64,000 nt of DNA from Candidatus Gastranaerophilales bacterium (GCA_910587815.1 CAJUNK010000002.1:124001-188000); one strand, 5' to 3'. Counted from the first letter of the stretch, positions 25,025-34,352 are shown. Translations and numbers: made by a program. Notes: generated by a model from the sequence alone, not told the origin.

Positions 25025-26719
25025 TTATGTTTCAAAAAGTTTAAATAGCCTTTCTTGAATTATATCATCATCAATTTCAGGATAAAGTTTATTTAAATCA
25101 AGCGCATATTGATATTCATTTGCCGCAAGCACTTTATCATTTGTAGTTTCATGGTATCTTGCCATATTAAAATGCGCCATGGTGTAATCATTATTCAAAC
25201 GAAGTGCTGCTTCAAAACAGGGTTTTGCACGTTCAGGGTCATTCAGGCCGTCAAAATACACAACACCTAAATTATTGTAGGCTATTTCATAATCAGGCTC
25301 AATATCTATGGCTCTTGTATAAAATTCTATAGCATTTTCAATATAATCTCTTTCCCAAAATGCCATAGCAAGCCTTGAAAATACTTTAGCATCCTTCATT
25401 CCGCCTTCAACAGCAAGAGTATAGTATTTTATAGCTTCATCCATATCTTCAATATCATAATAAATATCAGCCAAAGAAAGATAAATTTCTGTTTTATTTT
25501 TGGTTAAAATTAATGCATTTTGAAGCATAGAAATTGCAGCATCAAAATTACCGTTAATTCTATGATAAATAGCTGCTAAAGCCTGTGCTACAACCGCAGA
25601 CCATTCATTGTCAGGGTTGTTTTCAAGCGCTTTTTTGTAAAGTTCAATAGCACTATCGTACTGTTCCAATTGAACATAAGCAAAAGCAAGAGAATTTTGA
25701 TAAAAAGGATTATCGGGCTCCCCATCAAGAGCCAGCTTAAAAGCACTTACTGCGTTTATTTTTTCATCTTTTCTTAAATACAAATTGCCAAGCTCATAAT
25801 ATCCTCTTGAAAAATCCGGCAATTTTTTAATCAAAGCTGTGTAGTTATCAATCAAATCATCTGTTCTATTTGGATAATTTTCTTCTAAAAATTCAATCAA
25901 ATCGACAATTTTTTCAGGATTATGATTTGATAATGTAACAGCATTTTGATAGCATTGAAGCGCAACTTCCAGTCTTTCTTTTTTTATTGCGATATTTGCC
26001 ATCTTTTCATAAAAAAGCGGTGCGTTTTTTGTGTTATCTAATGCATCTGAATATAATTCATAAGCATTTTTATCAAAATTTGTCTTTTCTAAAATTTTTC
26101 CAACCGTATTATATTTTGCAAAATTAAGGTCATTTATTACGTTTTTGCAAAACATCTTTATCCCTGCTTTATCAAACAAAAAGAACAATGACCCTGAGAA
26201 AATGTAATACATTGCTTTTGAAAAAGAAATGAAATCTTTTTCATTCTTTTCTTTAATGCAGTCTTTATTATTCATTTTTTCCAAAATTGTAAGCGCCATA
26301 ACCATTCTTGCCCTATATGATGAAAATGGTTTTAATTTTATGGCTTTTTTAAACTGAATTCTAGCACCTTCAAAATCACCATTTTGAGATAAAAAATATC
26401 CTAAATACATTCTGGCATTTGCATTATTAGGATCAATTTCAACAGCATGGCTGCATTGTTCTATAGCACTTTCTAAACCAATTTGGCCACTTTGGTGCAT
26501 TAAACTTGCAAGCCTGTAATATGCATTTGATATAGAAGGATTTTCTTTTATTGCCTGAATATAATAATTTATTGCAGCAATCAAATCGTCATTATTTGAT
26601 TTTATTAAATATTGCTGGTGCGCAAATGTTGCTTTTGATAGAAAATCTGTTTCATTTTCATTTGGTATGGCATTATATTCAAAATTTATCGCATTTTGCA
26701 AATTATTCTGCTTAAACAT
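25025..26719 (-). CDS. Cytosolic TPR-repeat protein
   Basis: A 564-residue protein made almost entirely of tetratricopeptide repeats (about twelve to fourteen 34-residue units; typical segments are AYYRLASLMHQSGQIG and AIELYKKALENNPDNEW). No signal peptide or membrane helix is visible. It would act as a protein-interaction scaffold. An AT-rich gap of 181 bp separates it from the divergent symporter gene. It is next to the membrane-anchored TPR protein, and the two may descend from a duplication or work together. No catalytic domain is visible. Confidence 0.82.
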   Translation of the reverse strand: MFKQNNLQNAINFEYNAIPNENETDFLSKATFAHQQYLIKSNNDDLIAAINYYIQAIKENPSISNAYYRLASLMHQSGQIGLESAIEQCSHAVEIDPNNANARMYLGYFLSQNGDFEGARIQFKKAIKLKPFSSYRARMVMALTILEKMNNKDCIKEKNEKDFISFSKAMYYIFSGSLFFLFDKAGIKMFCKNVINDLNFAKYNTVGKILEKTNFDKNAYELYSDALDNTKNAPLFYEKMANIAIKKERLEVALQCYQNAVTLSNHNPEKIVDLIEFLEENYPNRTDDLIDNYTALIKKLPDFSRGYYELGNLYLRKDEKINAVSAFKLALDGEPDNPFYQNSLAFAYVQLEQYDSAIELYKKALENNPDNEWSAVVAQALAAIYHRINGNFDAAISMLQNALILTKNKTEIYLSLADIYYDIEDMDEAIKYYTLAVEGGMKDAKVFSRLAMAFWERDYIENAIEFYTRAIDIEPDYEIAYNNLGVVYFDGLNDPERAKPCFEAALRLNNDYTMAHFNMARYHETTNDKVLAANEYQYALDLNKLYPEIDDDIIQERLFKLFET

Positions 26720-26838
26720 TTGTGCTTATTTTTCAACCTTTTGGTTACCTATAATATTAAGTCAATTTTATTATCGCAAAAGATAACCGTTTACTTAATA
26801 AAATTTGGAAAAATCATACATTTGATTGACTTTAAAGT

Positions 26839-26867
26839 TTGCCAAGGCAGTGAAATAGTTGTATTAT
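26839..26867 (+). promoter_or_regulatory. Promoter of the dicarboxylate symporter gene
   Basis: TTGCCA (26839-26844), a 17-nt spacer and TATTAT (26862-26867) lie about 33 nt before the ATG, giving a short 5' UTR with ribosome site GAGGA. Confidence 0.65.
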
Positions 26868-26900
26868 TAGTATGATTGAAACAAATGAGGAATATTCAAA

Positions 26901-28220
26901 ATGGGCATACACATGCAGATACTTATTGCAATCTTACTTGGAATTAAACGAAACTGGCATATATTCTTTGGTCTCATCGCAGGCATTATAGTGGGTATAC
27001 TTTTCCCTGCTGCAAATTACCCTGTGGCTCATAAGATTTTAGATATAATAGGCCAATCGTTTATAAATATTATTCAAATGGTTGTAATACCTCTTGTAGT
27101 AAGTGCCATTATAATAGGCATATCAAGCATTGGCGATAATAAACAGCTTGCAAAATTCGGCAAAAAAATGATTTTTTATTACGCCATAATTACATTTGCC
27201 GCTGTTGCAATCGGCGCAATTTTGGCACTTGTAATTAAACCAGGCCTTGGAGCCCAAAGCTTCATAAGCCCTGATATTGCAGGAGAAATTAAAGGATATG
27301 TTTCAGCAGCAATTGCAGAGCATCAATCTAATATGGCAGGAATGTTTTTAGGATTAATTCCAAAAAATCCTTTCCATTCTTTGGCCTCAGGTGATATGGT
27401 GCCAATTATTATATTTGTTTTAATTTTTGCAATTGCACTTGCAAAAATAGGCGAAATTAATCGCCCTGTTGTTTCATTCTTTGAAAGCATCTTTGCTGCA
27501 ACAATGAAGGTAACAGATTGGATTATGTATCTTGCAGCACCTGGTATTTTTGCACTTACCGCAGCAAGTGTATCAAATTTTGGAATCTCAATGTTTGAAG
27601 GTGTTTGGAAATATCTTTTAGTTATTGCATTAGGATTTTTAATACAGTTTTTCTTTGTATATCCTATGATGCTCAAAGTATTTTCAAAAGTACCTGTAGG
27701 TAAATTGTATACAGCAATCACTGAAGCTATAATGGTAGCTTTTGGTACAGCAAGCAGTTCCGCAACTTTGCCTTTAACCATTACATGTTGCGAAAAAAGA
27801 GGAATATCAAGCAAAATTTGTTCATTTGTGCTTCCTTTGGGTGCAACTTTAAATATGGATGGCACAGCCTTGATGCAGACAGTTGCTGTTATATTTTTAG
27901 CACAGGCTTATGGTATAGAACTAAGCTTTTTATTAATATTACAAATTGCATTCCTTGCAATGATAGCATCATCTACATGTGCAGGCATTCCTGGTGCCGG
28001 CCTAATCACGATTGCACTTGTTTTAAATGGCATGGGACTAAGCCCAGAACAGCTTGTAATAGGATTTAGCTTCCTATTTGCTCTTGAAAGACTTGTTGAT
28101 ATGATGCGCACAACAGTGAATGTAACATCTGATGCAGTGGTTGCAGCAATTATTGCAGATAATGAAAATGAAATAAACTATGAGCTTTTAAATAATGATT
28201 CTTATAAAGATATTGTTTAG
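26901..28220 (+). CDS. Dicarboxylate/amino acid:cation symporter (DAACS family)
   Basis: A 439-residue inner-membrane transporter related to GltP, GltT and DctA, importing glutamate, aspartate or C4-dicarboxylates with Na+ or H+. Family motifs are clear: the serine-rich hairpin FGTASSSATLP, NMDGTALMQ in helix 7, and a second re-entrant loop STCAGIPGAG. Eight transmembrane segments are expected. ATG 26901 lies after GAGGA; MGIHMQ is used, though ATG five codons in is possible. Its stop is immediately followed by the ATG of rlmH with no gap, so the two are probably coupled. The exact substrate is not readable from the sequence. Confidence 0.92.
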   Translation: MGIHMQILIAILLGIKRNWHIFFGLIAGIIVGILFPAANYPVAHKILDIIGQSFINIIQMVVIPLVVSAIIIGISSIGDNKQLAKFGKKMIFYYAIITFAAVAIGAILALVIKPGLGAQSFISPDIAGEIKGYVSAAIAEHQSNMAGMFLGLIPKNPFHSLASGDMVPIIIFVLIFAIALAKIGEINRPVVSFFESIFAATMKVTDWIMYLAAPGIFALTAASVSNFGISMFEGVWKYLLVIALGFLIQFFFVYPMMLKVFSKVPVGKLYTAITEAIMVAFGTASSSATLPLTITCCEKRGISSKICSFVLPLGATLNMDGTALMQTVAVIFLAQAYGIELSFLLILQIAFLAMIASSTCAGIPGAGLITIALVLNGMGLSPEQLVIGFSFLFALERLVDMMRTTVNVTSDAVVAAIIADNENEINYELLNNDSYKDIV

Positions 28221-28649
28221 ATGAATATAAAAGTCGTACTTGAAGGAAAGATTAAAGAGCCATATTTTAAACTAGGTATAGATGAGTTTAAAAAAAGGCT
28301 TACAGGGTATACTTCACTAAAGATAGTTGAAACAAATTCAATATCAGATTTCATTAAAACAAATGCAAAACTGAATTCCTTTATTATCACTTTGGAAATT
28401 GAAGGGAAAAGTCTTTCTAGCATTGAATTTGCCCACAAAATAAAAGACATAGAACTTGATGGCATTTATAACGAAATAATATTTTTAATAGGAGGCTCAA
28501 ACGGCCTTACTCAAGAAGTTCGAGATAAAAGTAATTTTAAGTTTTCAATGTCAAAGCTGACATTTTTACATCAAGAGGCTGCCTTTATTTTAATAGAACA
28601 AATATACAGAGCCTATAAAATTTTAAATAATGAAACATATCATAAATAA
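28221..28649 (+). CDS. rlmH: 23S rRNA (pseudouridine1915-N3)-methyltransferase RlmH
   Basis: SPOUT-class methyltransferase that modifies position 1915 in helix 69 of 23S rRNA on assembled ribosomes. The 142 residues are a little shorter than the usual 155-160. The SAM-binding knot region FLIGGSNGLTQEV and the C-terminal SKLTFLHQEAAFILIEQIYRAYKI segment are clear. It starts one base after the symporter stop codon and is followed 14 nt later by the pyrimidine phosphorylase gene, so the three likely share a transcript. Confidence 0.93.
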   Translation: MNIKVVLEGKIKEPYFKLGIDEFKKRLTGYTSLKIVETNSISDFIKTNAKLNSFIITLEIEGKSLSSIEFAHKIKDIELDGIYNEIIFLIGGSNGLTQEVRDKSNFKFSMSKLTFLHQEAAFILIEQIYRAYKILNNETYHK

Positions 28650-28663
28650 AAGGGGTTAAAAAT

Positions 28664-29971
28664 ATGCGCGCAGTTGATATCATTCAAAAGAAAAAAGAAG
28701 GCAAAATCCATACAAAAGAAGAAATAAATTTTTTAATTAAAGGCCTTATGGATGGAACAATTGAAGATTATCAAATGGCAGCCTGGCTTATGGCTGTGTG
28801 CTTTAATGATTTAAATGAAGATGAAACTGCATATTTAACTGAAGCCTTTATAAATTCAGGCGATATTTTAGATTTTTCTGATATTTCAAACATTGTAGCC
28901 GATAAACATTCTACAGGGGGCGTTGGAGATAAAGTCACCATTGTTTTAATTCCTTTAATGGCAGCATTGAATATACCTTGTGCAAAATTAAGCGGCAGAG
29001 GGCTTGGGTATACCGGGGGCACTGTTGATAAACTTGAATCTATTCCAAATTTTAAATGCGCACTGAAAGAAGATGCATTTAAAGAACAAATTAAAAAAAT
29101 AGGGGTTGCAATTTCAGCCCAAACACCAAATTTAACCCCGGCAGATGGCAGGGTTTATGCCCTTCGCGATGTAACTGCAACTGTGGACAACAAGGCATTA
29201 ATCTGTGCTTCAGTTGTATCAAAAAAGATTGCAAGCGGCGCGAATATTATAGTGCTGGATGTTAAATACGGCTCAGGTGCTTTTATTAAAACAAAAGAAG
29301 AAGCATGCGAACTTGCTGATTTAATGGTAAAAACCGGGGCAAAATTAAACAGAAAAATTTCTGCGGTAATAAGCTCTATGGAACAGCCCTTGGGCACACA
29401 CATTGGTAATTCTTTAGAAATAATTGAAGCAATAGAATTTTTAAAGGGAAATAAAAATGATGACCTTTATGAAATAACAGTTGAAATTGCAGCAAAAACT
29501 TTGATTTTGGCAAAACTTGCCAAAGATTTTGATGAAGCTAAAAAAATGATAGATGATGCTATAAATTCTGGCGCTGCTTTAGAAAAATTAAAAGAAATCA
29601 TAAAATGCCAAGATGGCAACCCTGATTGCATCAATGATTATGGTTTATTTAACATTGGCAAGAACAAATATGAATTAAAAGCAAACAGAGATGGATATAT
29701 TTCAAAACTGGATGCGCTAAGTATTGCTAAGGCCTGTAAATTATTAGGTGCAGGCAGAGATAAAAAAAGTGACACAATTGATTTTGGTGCAGGATGCGTA
29801 TTAAATAAAAAAATCGCTGATAAAATCTCAAAAGATGAAACAATTTTAACCCTTTATTGGAACAATGTTTCAATTGAAAGATTAAATGAAGCAAAAGAAT
29901 ATGTGAATTCTGCTCTTGAATATACAAATACAGAACCTTTATTAGAAGATTTAATTTATTCTAAATTTTAA
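28664..29971 (+). CDS. deoA: Pyrimidine-nucleoside (thymidine) phosphorylase
   Basis: Nucleoside salvage enzyme that cleaves thymidine, deoxyuridine or uridine with phosphate to base and sugar 1-phosphate. The 435 residues have the family signature SGRGLGYTGGTVDKLESIPNF and the phosphate-binding KHSTGGVGDKVT. A three-domain layout with a C-terminal alpha/beta domain is as expected. AAAGGGG is the ribosome site, 14 nt after rlmH. Whether it is DeoA (thymidine-specific) or the broader Pdp cannot be told; the symbol is the family-level choice. Confidence 0.92.
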   Translation: MRAVDIIQKKKEGKIHTKEEINFLIKGLMDGTIEDYQMAAWLMAVCFNDLNEDETAYLTEAFINSGDILDFSDISNIVADKHSTGGVGDKVTIVLIPLMAALNIPCAKLSGRGLGYTGGTVDKLESIPNFKCALKEDAFKEQIKKIGVAISAQTPNLTPADGRVYALRDVTATVDNKALICASVVSKKIASGANIIVLDVKYGSGAFIKTKEEACELADLMVKTGAKLNRKISAVISSMEQPLGTHIGNSLEIIEAIEFLKGNKNDDLYEITVEIAAKTLILAKLAKDFDEAKKMIDDAINSGAALEKLKEIIKCQDGNPDCINDYGLFNIGKNKYELKANRDGYISKLDALSIAKACKLLGAGRDKKSDTIDFGAGCVLNKKIADKISKDETILTLYWNNVSIERLNEAKEYVNSALEYTNTEPLLEDLIYSKF

Positions 29972-29979
29972 ATATAGGT

Positions 29980-30009
29980 TTGCAGATATTTATTTTTATA
30001 TAGTATAAT
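29980..30009 (+). promoter_or_regulatory. Promoter of metG, candidate leaderless start
   Basis: TTGCAG (29980-29985), an 18-nt spacer and TATAAT (30004-30009) place the transcription start at or next to the metG ATG (30016). No Shine-Dalgarno is present between the box and the ATG. Confidence 0.6.
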
Positions 30010-30015
30010 TTATCT

Positions 30016-31584
30016 ATGGAAAATTTTTATATTACAACGGCTATTGATTATGTAAACGGGGCACCCCATATAGGGCATGCTTATGAAAAGATTTATACTG
30101 ATATTTTGTTTCGTCATTTTAAAAAACGCAAAAATGATGGTTCTTGCTTCTTTTTAACAGGATGCGATGAACATGGTATCAAAATTCAAAAGACTGCAAA
30201 AGCAGCTGGAATAAGCCCTAAAGAACTTTGTGATAAAAATGCTGCACAGTTTATAGAAGCATGGAAACTTTTAGATATTGAATATTCAAAATTTATACGA
30301 ACAACAGATGATTATCACAAAAAAATTGTTCAAGATATTTTTGAAAAACTGCTCAAACAGGGCGATATTTATAAACACAGCTATACAGGCCTTTATTGTG
30401 CAGGATGCGAAACATTTTTAAACCCAAAAGATTTAGATGAAAACGGCAACTGTCCAATCCATGGCAAAAAACCGGAAACGGTTTCTGAGGAAAACTATTT
30501 CTTTAAATTAACAAAATATAAAAACAGAATAATTGAACATATAAAAAACAATCCAGATTTTATACTTCCTGAATTTCGTGCAAATGAGGTTTTAAACCAG
30601 CTTGAAAATATTGAAGACATTTCTGTTTCCCGCGCAAAATCAAGTGTGGAATGGGGAATTGAAGTAAAATCAGACAAAAGTCAGGTAATTTATGTTTGGA
30701 TTGACGCACTTTCAAACTACATTACGGCTCTTGGTTATGATGTTGATGGAAATTGTGATGAAAACTTTAAGAAATTTTGGCCTGCAAATTTCCATATTAT
30801 AGGAAAAGACATTTTAAAATTCCATTCTATATATTGGATTGCAATCCTTATGGCGCTTGATATTGAACTTCCAAAGTCAATCTATGCCCATGGGTGGATA
30901 ACAATTGATCAAAATAAAATGTCAAAATCTACAGGAAATGTTATTGCCCCAAAAACAATTATTGATGAGTATGAATTAAAAAACCCTGATGCTTTAAGAT
31001 ATTTTATGGCAACAACCGCATCAAACGGTAAAGATGGTAATTATTCAGATGTTGATTTTAAAGAAAAAGTTAATGCAGATTTAGCAAACAATATGGGTAA
31101 TTTGCTAAACCGTACATTAAATATGCTGGTTAAATATTTTGATGGCGAAATAAAAGAAGAATTCATATCCGATAATGAATTAAATAAAAAGGCTGAAAAT
31201 GTTTTAAACCAGGTGATAGAATATTTTGATAAATGCGATATTTCATCTAGTGCAAACGCAATTATTTCCCTTGTAGATGAAGCCAATAAATACATTAATG
31301 ACACTGCCCCATGGACTCTTGCAAAAGAAGAGAAAATGATTGAATGCGGCAAAGTATTATATAATGTTTTAAATTTGATGGTAAAAATCGCTTTAATGAT
31401 TGAACCATATTGCCCTAACATAGCAAAATCAATGGCAAATCAATTAAAATTTGACATAAGTTTAAAATATTCAAAAATACAGCCAAATATGATTAAATCA
31501 GGCAAGCTAATCTCTAAAGAAGAAATAAGCCCTGTATTTTTAAGATTAGATAGCGACTTTGCGACAAACAAAAAGACTGTTTAG
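30016..31584 (+). CDS. metG: Methionyl-tRNA synthetase
   Basis: Charges tRNA-Met with methionine. The 522 residues contain the HIGH signature (GAPHIGHAYEK), the zinc-knuckle region CAGCETFLNPKDL followed by Cys and His further on (CPIHGK), WIDALSNYITAL for methionine binding, and the KMSKSTGNV loop. The anticodon-binding helical domain fills 360-500. There is no C-terminal EMAP/tRNA-binding extension, as in shorter bacterial MetRS. The gene has its own promoter with the -10 box 6 nt before the ATG and no ribosome site, suggesting leaderless translation. Confidence 0.95.
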   Translation: MENFYITTAIDYVNGAPHIGHAYEKIYTDILFRHFKKRKNDGSCFFLTGCDEHGIKIQKTAKAAGISPKELCDKNAAQFIEAWKLLDIEYSKFIRTTDDYHKKIVQDIFEKLLKQGDIYKHSYTGLYCAGCETFLNPKDLDENGNCPIHGKKPETVSEENYFFKLTKYKNRIIEHIKNNPDFILPEFRANEVLNQLENIEDISVSRAKSSVEWGIEVKSDKSQVIYVWIDALSNYITALGYDVDGNCDENFKKFWPANFHIIGKDILKFHSIYWIAILMALDIELPKSIYAHGWITIDQNKMSKSTGNVIAPKTIIDEYELKNPDALRYFMATTASNGKDGNYSDVDFKEKVNADLANNMGNLLNRTLNMLVKYFDGEIKEEFISDNELNKKAENVLNQVIEYFDKCDISSSANAIISLVDEANKYINDTAPWTLAKEEKMIECGKVLYNVLNLMVKIALMIEPYCPNIAKSMANQLKFDISLKYSKIQPNMIKSGKLISKEEISPVFLRLDSDFATNKKTV

Positions 31585-31591
31585 AAATATT

Positions 31592-31807
31592 TTATGAATC
31601 AAATAAATACTTCATATCTATTTCTAAGACCTGTGCTACCTTAACCAATTTTTTCAGGCTGGGCATTCTTTCTGCTCTTTCTATATGCCCTATGAATTTG
31701 TCATTGGCAGAGATTAATTCCGACAGTTTCTCTTGCGATAATCCTCTTTGCAGTCTGTATTTCCGTATATTTTTTCCTATTTTTAAATATACAGCTTTAT
31801 CTTGCAT
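31592..31807 (-). CDS. Small XRE-family transcriptional regulator
   Basis: A 71-residue single-domain helix-turn-helix protein (KIGKNIRKYRLQRGLSQEKLSELI, recognition helix around ISANDKFIGHIE). It converges on metG, with its stop 8 nt from the metG stop codon. Two more solo HTH proteins of this size (36936-37145 and 54989-55213) occur in the window and share the C-terminal pattern LxKLxKxAxxLxIxxxYLF, so they look like paralogues. The target is unknown; autoregulation is plausible. Confidence 0.86.
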   Translation of the reverse strand: MQDKAVYLKIGKNIRKYRLQRGLSQEKLSELISANDKFIGHIERAERMPSLKKLVKVAQVLEIDMKYLFDS

Positions 31808-31906
31808 AAATTAAGATTATATATTATACTTAATGAACAACACTGCCAAATAAGCACCATTATTATAAAAAAATATAATAGATTTCAAACTAAATATAAT
31901 TCAGCG

Positions 31907-31928
31907 CGGGCTTTTCGCCCGTTTTTTT
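31907..31928 (+). terminator. Orphan plus-strand terminator
   Basis: CGGGC (31907-31911) pairs with GCCCG (31917-31921), followed by seven T. No plus-strand gene ends here. The XRE gene upstream is on the minus strand, so it ends either a long metG read-through or a short RNA started near 31835. Confidence 0.75.
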
Positions 31929-32017
31929 AATCAAATTTTTAACCAAAAATATCGTAAAAATTTTTCATAATTCTTCACTTTTGAATAAAAAGTTAAAAAC
32001 CCCATCTATAAACACTA

Positions 32018-32047
32018 TTGTCTAGAAGCCCGATATAATGGTATAAT
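32018..32047 (+). promoter_or_regulatory. Promoter of the sigma-factor gene
   Basis: TTGTCT (32018-32023), 18-nt spacer, TATAAT (32042-32047). Another TATAAT at 32034-32039 precedes it. The transcript would carry a 45-nt leader that includes the short ORF at 32068. Confidence 0.55.
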
Positions 32048-32067
32048 TTCATATTATAAGGAATTAT

Positions 32068-32091
32068 ATGAGAGTTTTTAGGATTTTTTAG
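32068..32091 (+). CDS. Seven-codon leader peptide before the sigma gene
   Basis: ATG at 32068 follows AAGGAATTAT, the best ribosome site in this region, and encodes MRVFRIF before TAG at 32089-32091. The sigma-factor ATG lies 7 nt after that stop and has no good ribosome site of its own. The arrangement suggests translation of the sigma gene by re-initiation. No experimental support can be given. Confidence 0.45.
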   Translation: MRVFRIF

Positions 32092-32098
32092 ATTTACA

Positions 32099-32896
32099 AT
32101 GCAGGATAACTTTAATTCTGAAACAATTGAAGAAGTAAATGTCTGGCTTAGAGAATACAGGACAGCACAAGATGACACCACTAAGAAAAAGCTTAGAGAT
32201 TTAATTGTGCTTTCATTTCTGCCTTTAGTAAAAAAAGTGGCAAGAGGCTTTGCTAGACGTTCTACAGACCCTGTTGAAGATATAACTCAAGTAGGTTCCC
32301 TTGGATTGATTAAAGCAATAGACCTTTTTAATCCAAATATAAGTGCTAATTTCAAAACTTATGCAACATATCTTATTACAGGCGAAATAAGGCATTATCT
32401 AAGAGATAAAACAACTATAATAAGAGCGCCTAGAGAAATTAAAGAATTATCATACCGTGTGCATAAATTAACCCTTGAACTTACAGAAAAATACGGCACA
32501 CAGCCTACAGATGAACAAATAGCACAGGCACTGCAAATGCCTGCAAAAAAAATTGAAGAAGTAATTGAATTAGAACGTAGAACTACAACTATTTCCATTG
32601 ATCAAATGTCATCAGAAGAAAATGGTCAAACACCTTTAATGGAAAAAATTGCGGATGACAAGGATGAAAAACATATAAATTCCTTTGAAAACAGATTGAT
32701 TTTAGAAGATGCAATAAAAAAACTACCTATTGAAGACCAGCAAATTGTTACATTAAATTTCTTTGAAGATTTAAGTCAAAGAGAAATTTCTGAAAAATTA
32801 AATATTTCACAAATGCAGGTTTCAAGAAAATTAAAAAAAGCACTAAATAAACTTTTTGAACTCATCACAAAAAAAGGTATTACTCAAAATGATTGA
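32099..32896 (+). CDS. RNA polymerase sigma factor, group 3 (SigB/SigF/FliA type)
   Basis: A 265-residue alternative sigma factor of the sigma-70 family. Region 2 is clear (DPVEDITQVGSLGLIKAIDLF, then KTYATYLITGEIRHYLRD), region 3 follows (IRAPREIKELSYRVHKL), and region 4 ends with LPIEDQQIVTLNFFEDLSQREISEKLNISQMQVSRKLKKAL. The group is used for stress, motility or surface-structure genes. The downstream prepilin peptidase overlaps its 3' end by 8 nt, which suggests a link to pili. ATG 32099 is taken as start; ribosome access is probably by re-initiation from the leader ORF. Confidence 0.93.
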   Translation: MQDNFNSETIEEVNVWLREYRTAQDDTTKKKLRDLIVLSFLPLVKKVARGFARRSTDPVEDITQVGSLGLIKAIDLFNPNISANFKTYATYLITGEIRHYLRDKTTIIRAPREIKELSYRVHKLTLELTEKYGTQPTDEQIAQALQMPAKKIEEVIELERRTTTISIDQMSSEENGQTPLMEKIADDKDEKHINSFENRLILEDAIKKLPIEDQQIVTLNFFEDLSQREISEKLNISQMQVSRKLKKALNKLFELITKKGITQND

Positions 32897-33866
32897 TTTA
32901 AACACACTTATTGCAGTTTTTGTATTTGTTATAGGTGCTTGTATAGGCAGTTTTTTAAACGTTGTAGCACTCAGGGGTTTATCAGGTGAAAGCATTGTCT
33001 TTCCACCTTCAAAATGTCCAAAATGCAACAATAAATTAAATTGGTATACAAATATTCCAATTATTTCATACTGTTTTTTAATGGGCAAATGCCAGTTTTG
33101 CAAAACCCACATTTCATTTCAATATCCAATAGTTGAGTTATTGAACGCAATCCTATACACTGCCTGCTTTTTAAGTTTTGGATACACCTTAAAAACACTA
33201 TTTTTATTACCTTTAATTTCGCTTTTTATAGTCATTGCAATTACAGATTTTAAAGAAAGTGTTGTAATAGATATCCACACATATATAATAATGGCGCTTG
33301 GTCTTATTTACAGTATTTTTCCCCAAACAGAGATTGGTTTTTTATCAAGCATTATAGGCCTTGCTGTTGGTTTTATCATCTTTGAAGCACTTGCACGTTT
33401 AGGCTGCATTATTGCTGGCACAAGAGCATTTGGCGAAGGCGATACCCTTATTGCAATGGGAATAGGAGCGTTTTTTGGATGGAAAATGCTTGTTGTAATA
33501 ATTTTTATGAGTATTATAATCCAATCACTTTTAACATTACCCATCCTTTTTCAAAAAAGCATTAAAAATAAAGACTATAAGAGCGCATTTGCATATTTTA
33601 CCCTTGTTTTAAGCGTTATTGCAGTGTATTTATTTAGAAAATTTAATTTGTATGATATTTTTCCTTTAATATTAGTGCTATTACTTGCAGTCTGCATAGT
33701 GCTGTTTTGGGCACTTTCTGTAATATTAAAAGATATGAGAAACAAAAAAGAAACAAATGATTTTCTATATCTGCCATTTGGCCCTGCGCTTGTGATTTCA
33801 GGCCTTATAAGCATATTTTATCAAACTCAAATTATACAATTTATGAAAACTTTGTTGAATTTGTAA
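32889..33866 (+). CDS. pilD: Type IV prepilin peptidase / methyltransferase
   Basis: Inner-membrane aspartic protease that cleaves prepilin leaders and N-methylates the new N-terminus. The 325 residues show the N-terminal GACIGSFLNVVALRG, a cysteine domain (C43, C46, C68, C71) used for methylation, and the two catalytic Asp motifs AITDFKES and GEGDTLIAMG. About seven or eight membrane helices follow. I start at ATG 32889 because AAAGGT precedes it and it opens directly on the first helix; a longer frame from 32856 adds residues without similarity. The ATGATTGA overlap with the sigma stop indicates coupling. A pilin-like substrate lies 4.4 kb downstream. Confidence 0.92.
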   Translation: MIDLNTLIAVFVFVIGACIGSFLNVVALRGLSGESIVFPPSKCPKCNNKLNWYTNIPIISYCFLMGKCQFCKTHISFQYPIVELLNAILYTACFLSFGYTLKTLFLLPLISLFIVIAITDFKESVVIDIHTYIIMALGLIYSIFPQTEIGFLSSIIGLAVGFIIFEALARLGCIIAGTRAFGEGDTLIAMGIGAFFGWKMLVVIIFMSIIIQSLLTLPILFQKSIKNKDYKSAFAYFTLVLSVIAVYLFRKFNLYDIFPLILVLLLAVCIVLFWALSVILKDMRNKKETNDFLYLPFGPALVISGLISIFYQTQIIQFMKTLLNL

Positions 33867-33953
33867 CAAAATGTTAAAAAAAACTTTGCGCTCGCAATTT
33901 CTTTTATTATATATCCTTTATATAAATAGGAGATATTAAGAGGTACTAACATC

Positions 33954-34343
33954 ATGTCTATTATGGCAGCTACAAATTCGCAGAACAACCGCAGCGGAAG
34001 CGGCCGCTACACTCCTTTAAGAAAAGGAGGCGCAGAAAAAAGAACAACACATTTTGATTGTTCAAGCATTATGGATACTTTAAATGGTATTGATGAAAGA
34101 AATATAAGAACAACATTTAAACAAGCAAAAGACCCAATTGAATTAGCGTTTAATCATATCAGCAGCCAGCCTTTAAAAAAGGTTGCAACAAATGCAATAA
34201 AGGAAGGGGTTGCAGATATTCAAGACGGATTTGAAGAATTAAAAGATTCTATGGGTGATATTAAAGAATCATTCGGGGATTTATTCAGCTTTATAGGTAA
34301 AATCTTCACCACAAATGAAGAATTTGTTCCTGAAGCCGTATAA
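33954..34343 (+). CDS. Hypothetical protein, 129 aa
   Basis: A small soluble protein without recognised domain. The N-terminal 30 residues are polar and rich in Ser, Asn, Arg and Gly (NSQNNRSGSGRYTPLRKG); the middle is a mixed helix region, and residues 80-125 form a long amphipathic helix with repeated acidic residues (GVADIQDGFEELKDSMGDIKESFGDLFSF). No signal peptide. An AAGAGG ribosome site precedes ATG 33954. It lies after pilD on the same strand. Two copies of the structured repeat follow within 10 nt of its stop. I do not recognise a family. Confidence 0.68.
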   Translation: MSIMAATNSQNNRSGSGRYTPLRKGGAEKRTTHFDCSSIMDTLNGIDERNIRTTFKQAKDPIELAFNHISSQPLKKVATNAIKEGVADIQDGFEELKDSMGDIKESFGDLFSFIGKIFTTNEEFVPEAV

Positions 34344-34352
34344 AATTAAACT

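Noticed and set aside
27323..27865. Minus-strand 180-residue frame within the symporter gene
   Set aside because: Shadow of a well-conserved DAACS gene; composition follows the complementary codons and no family is recognisable.
32856..32888. Longer N-terminus of the prepilin peptidase
   Set aside because: It lies within the sigma-factor frame and adds a charged segment before the first helix; ATG 32889 has a ribosome site.
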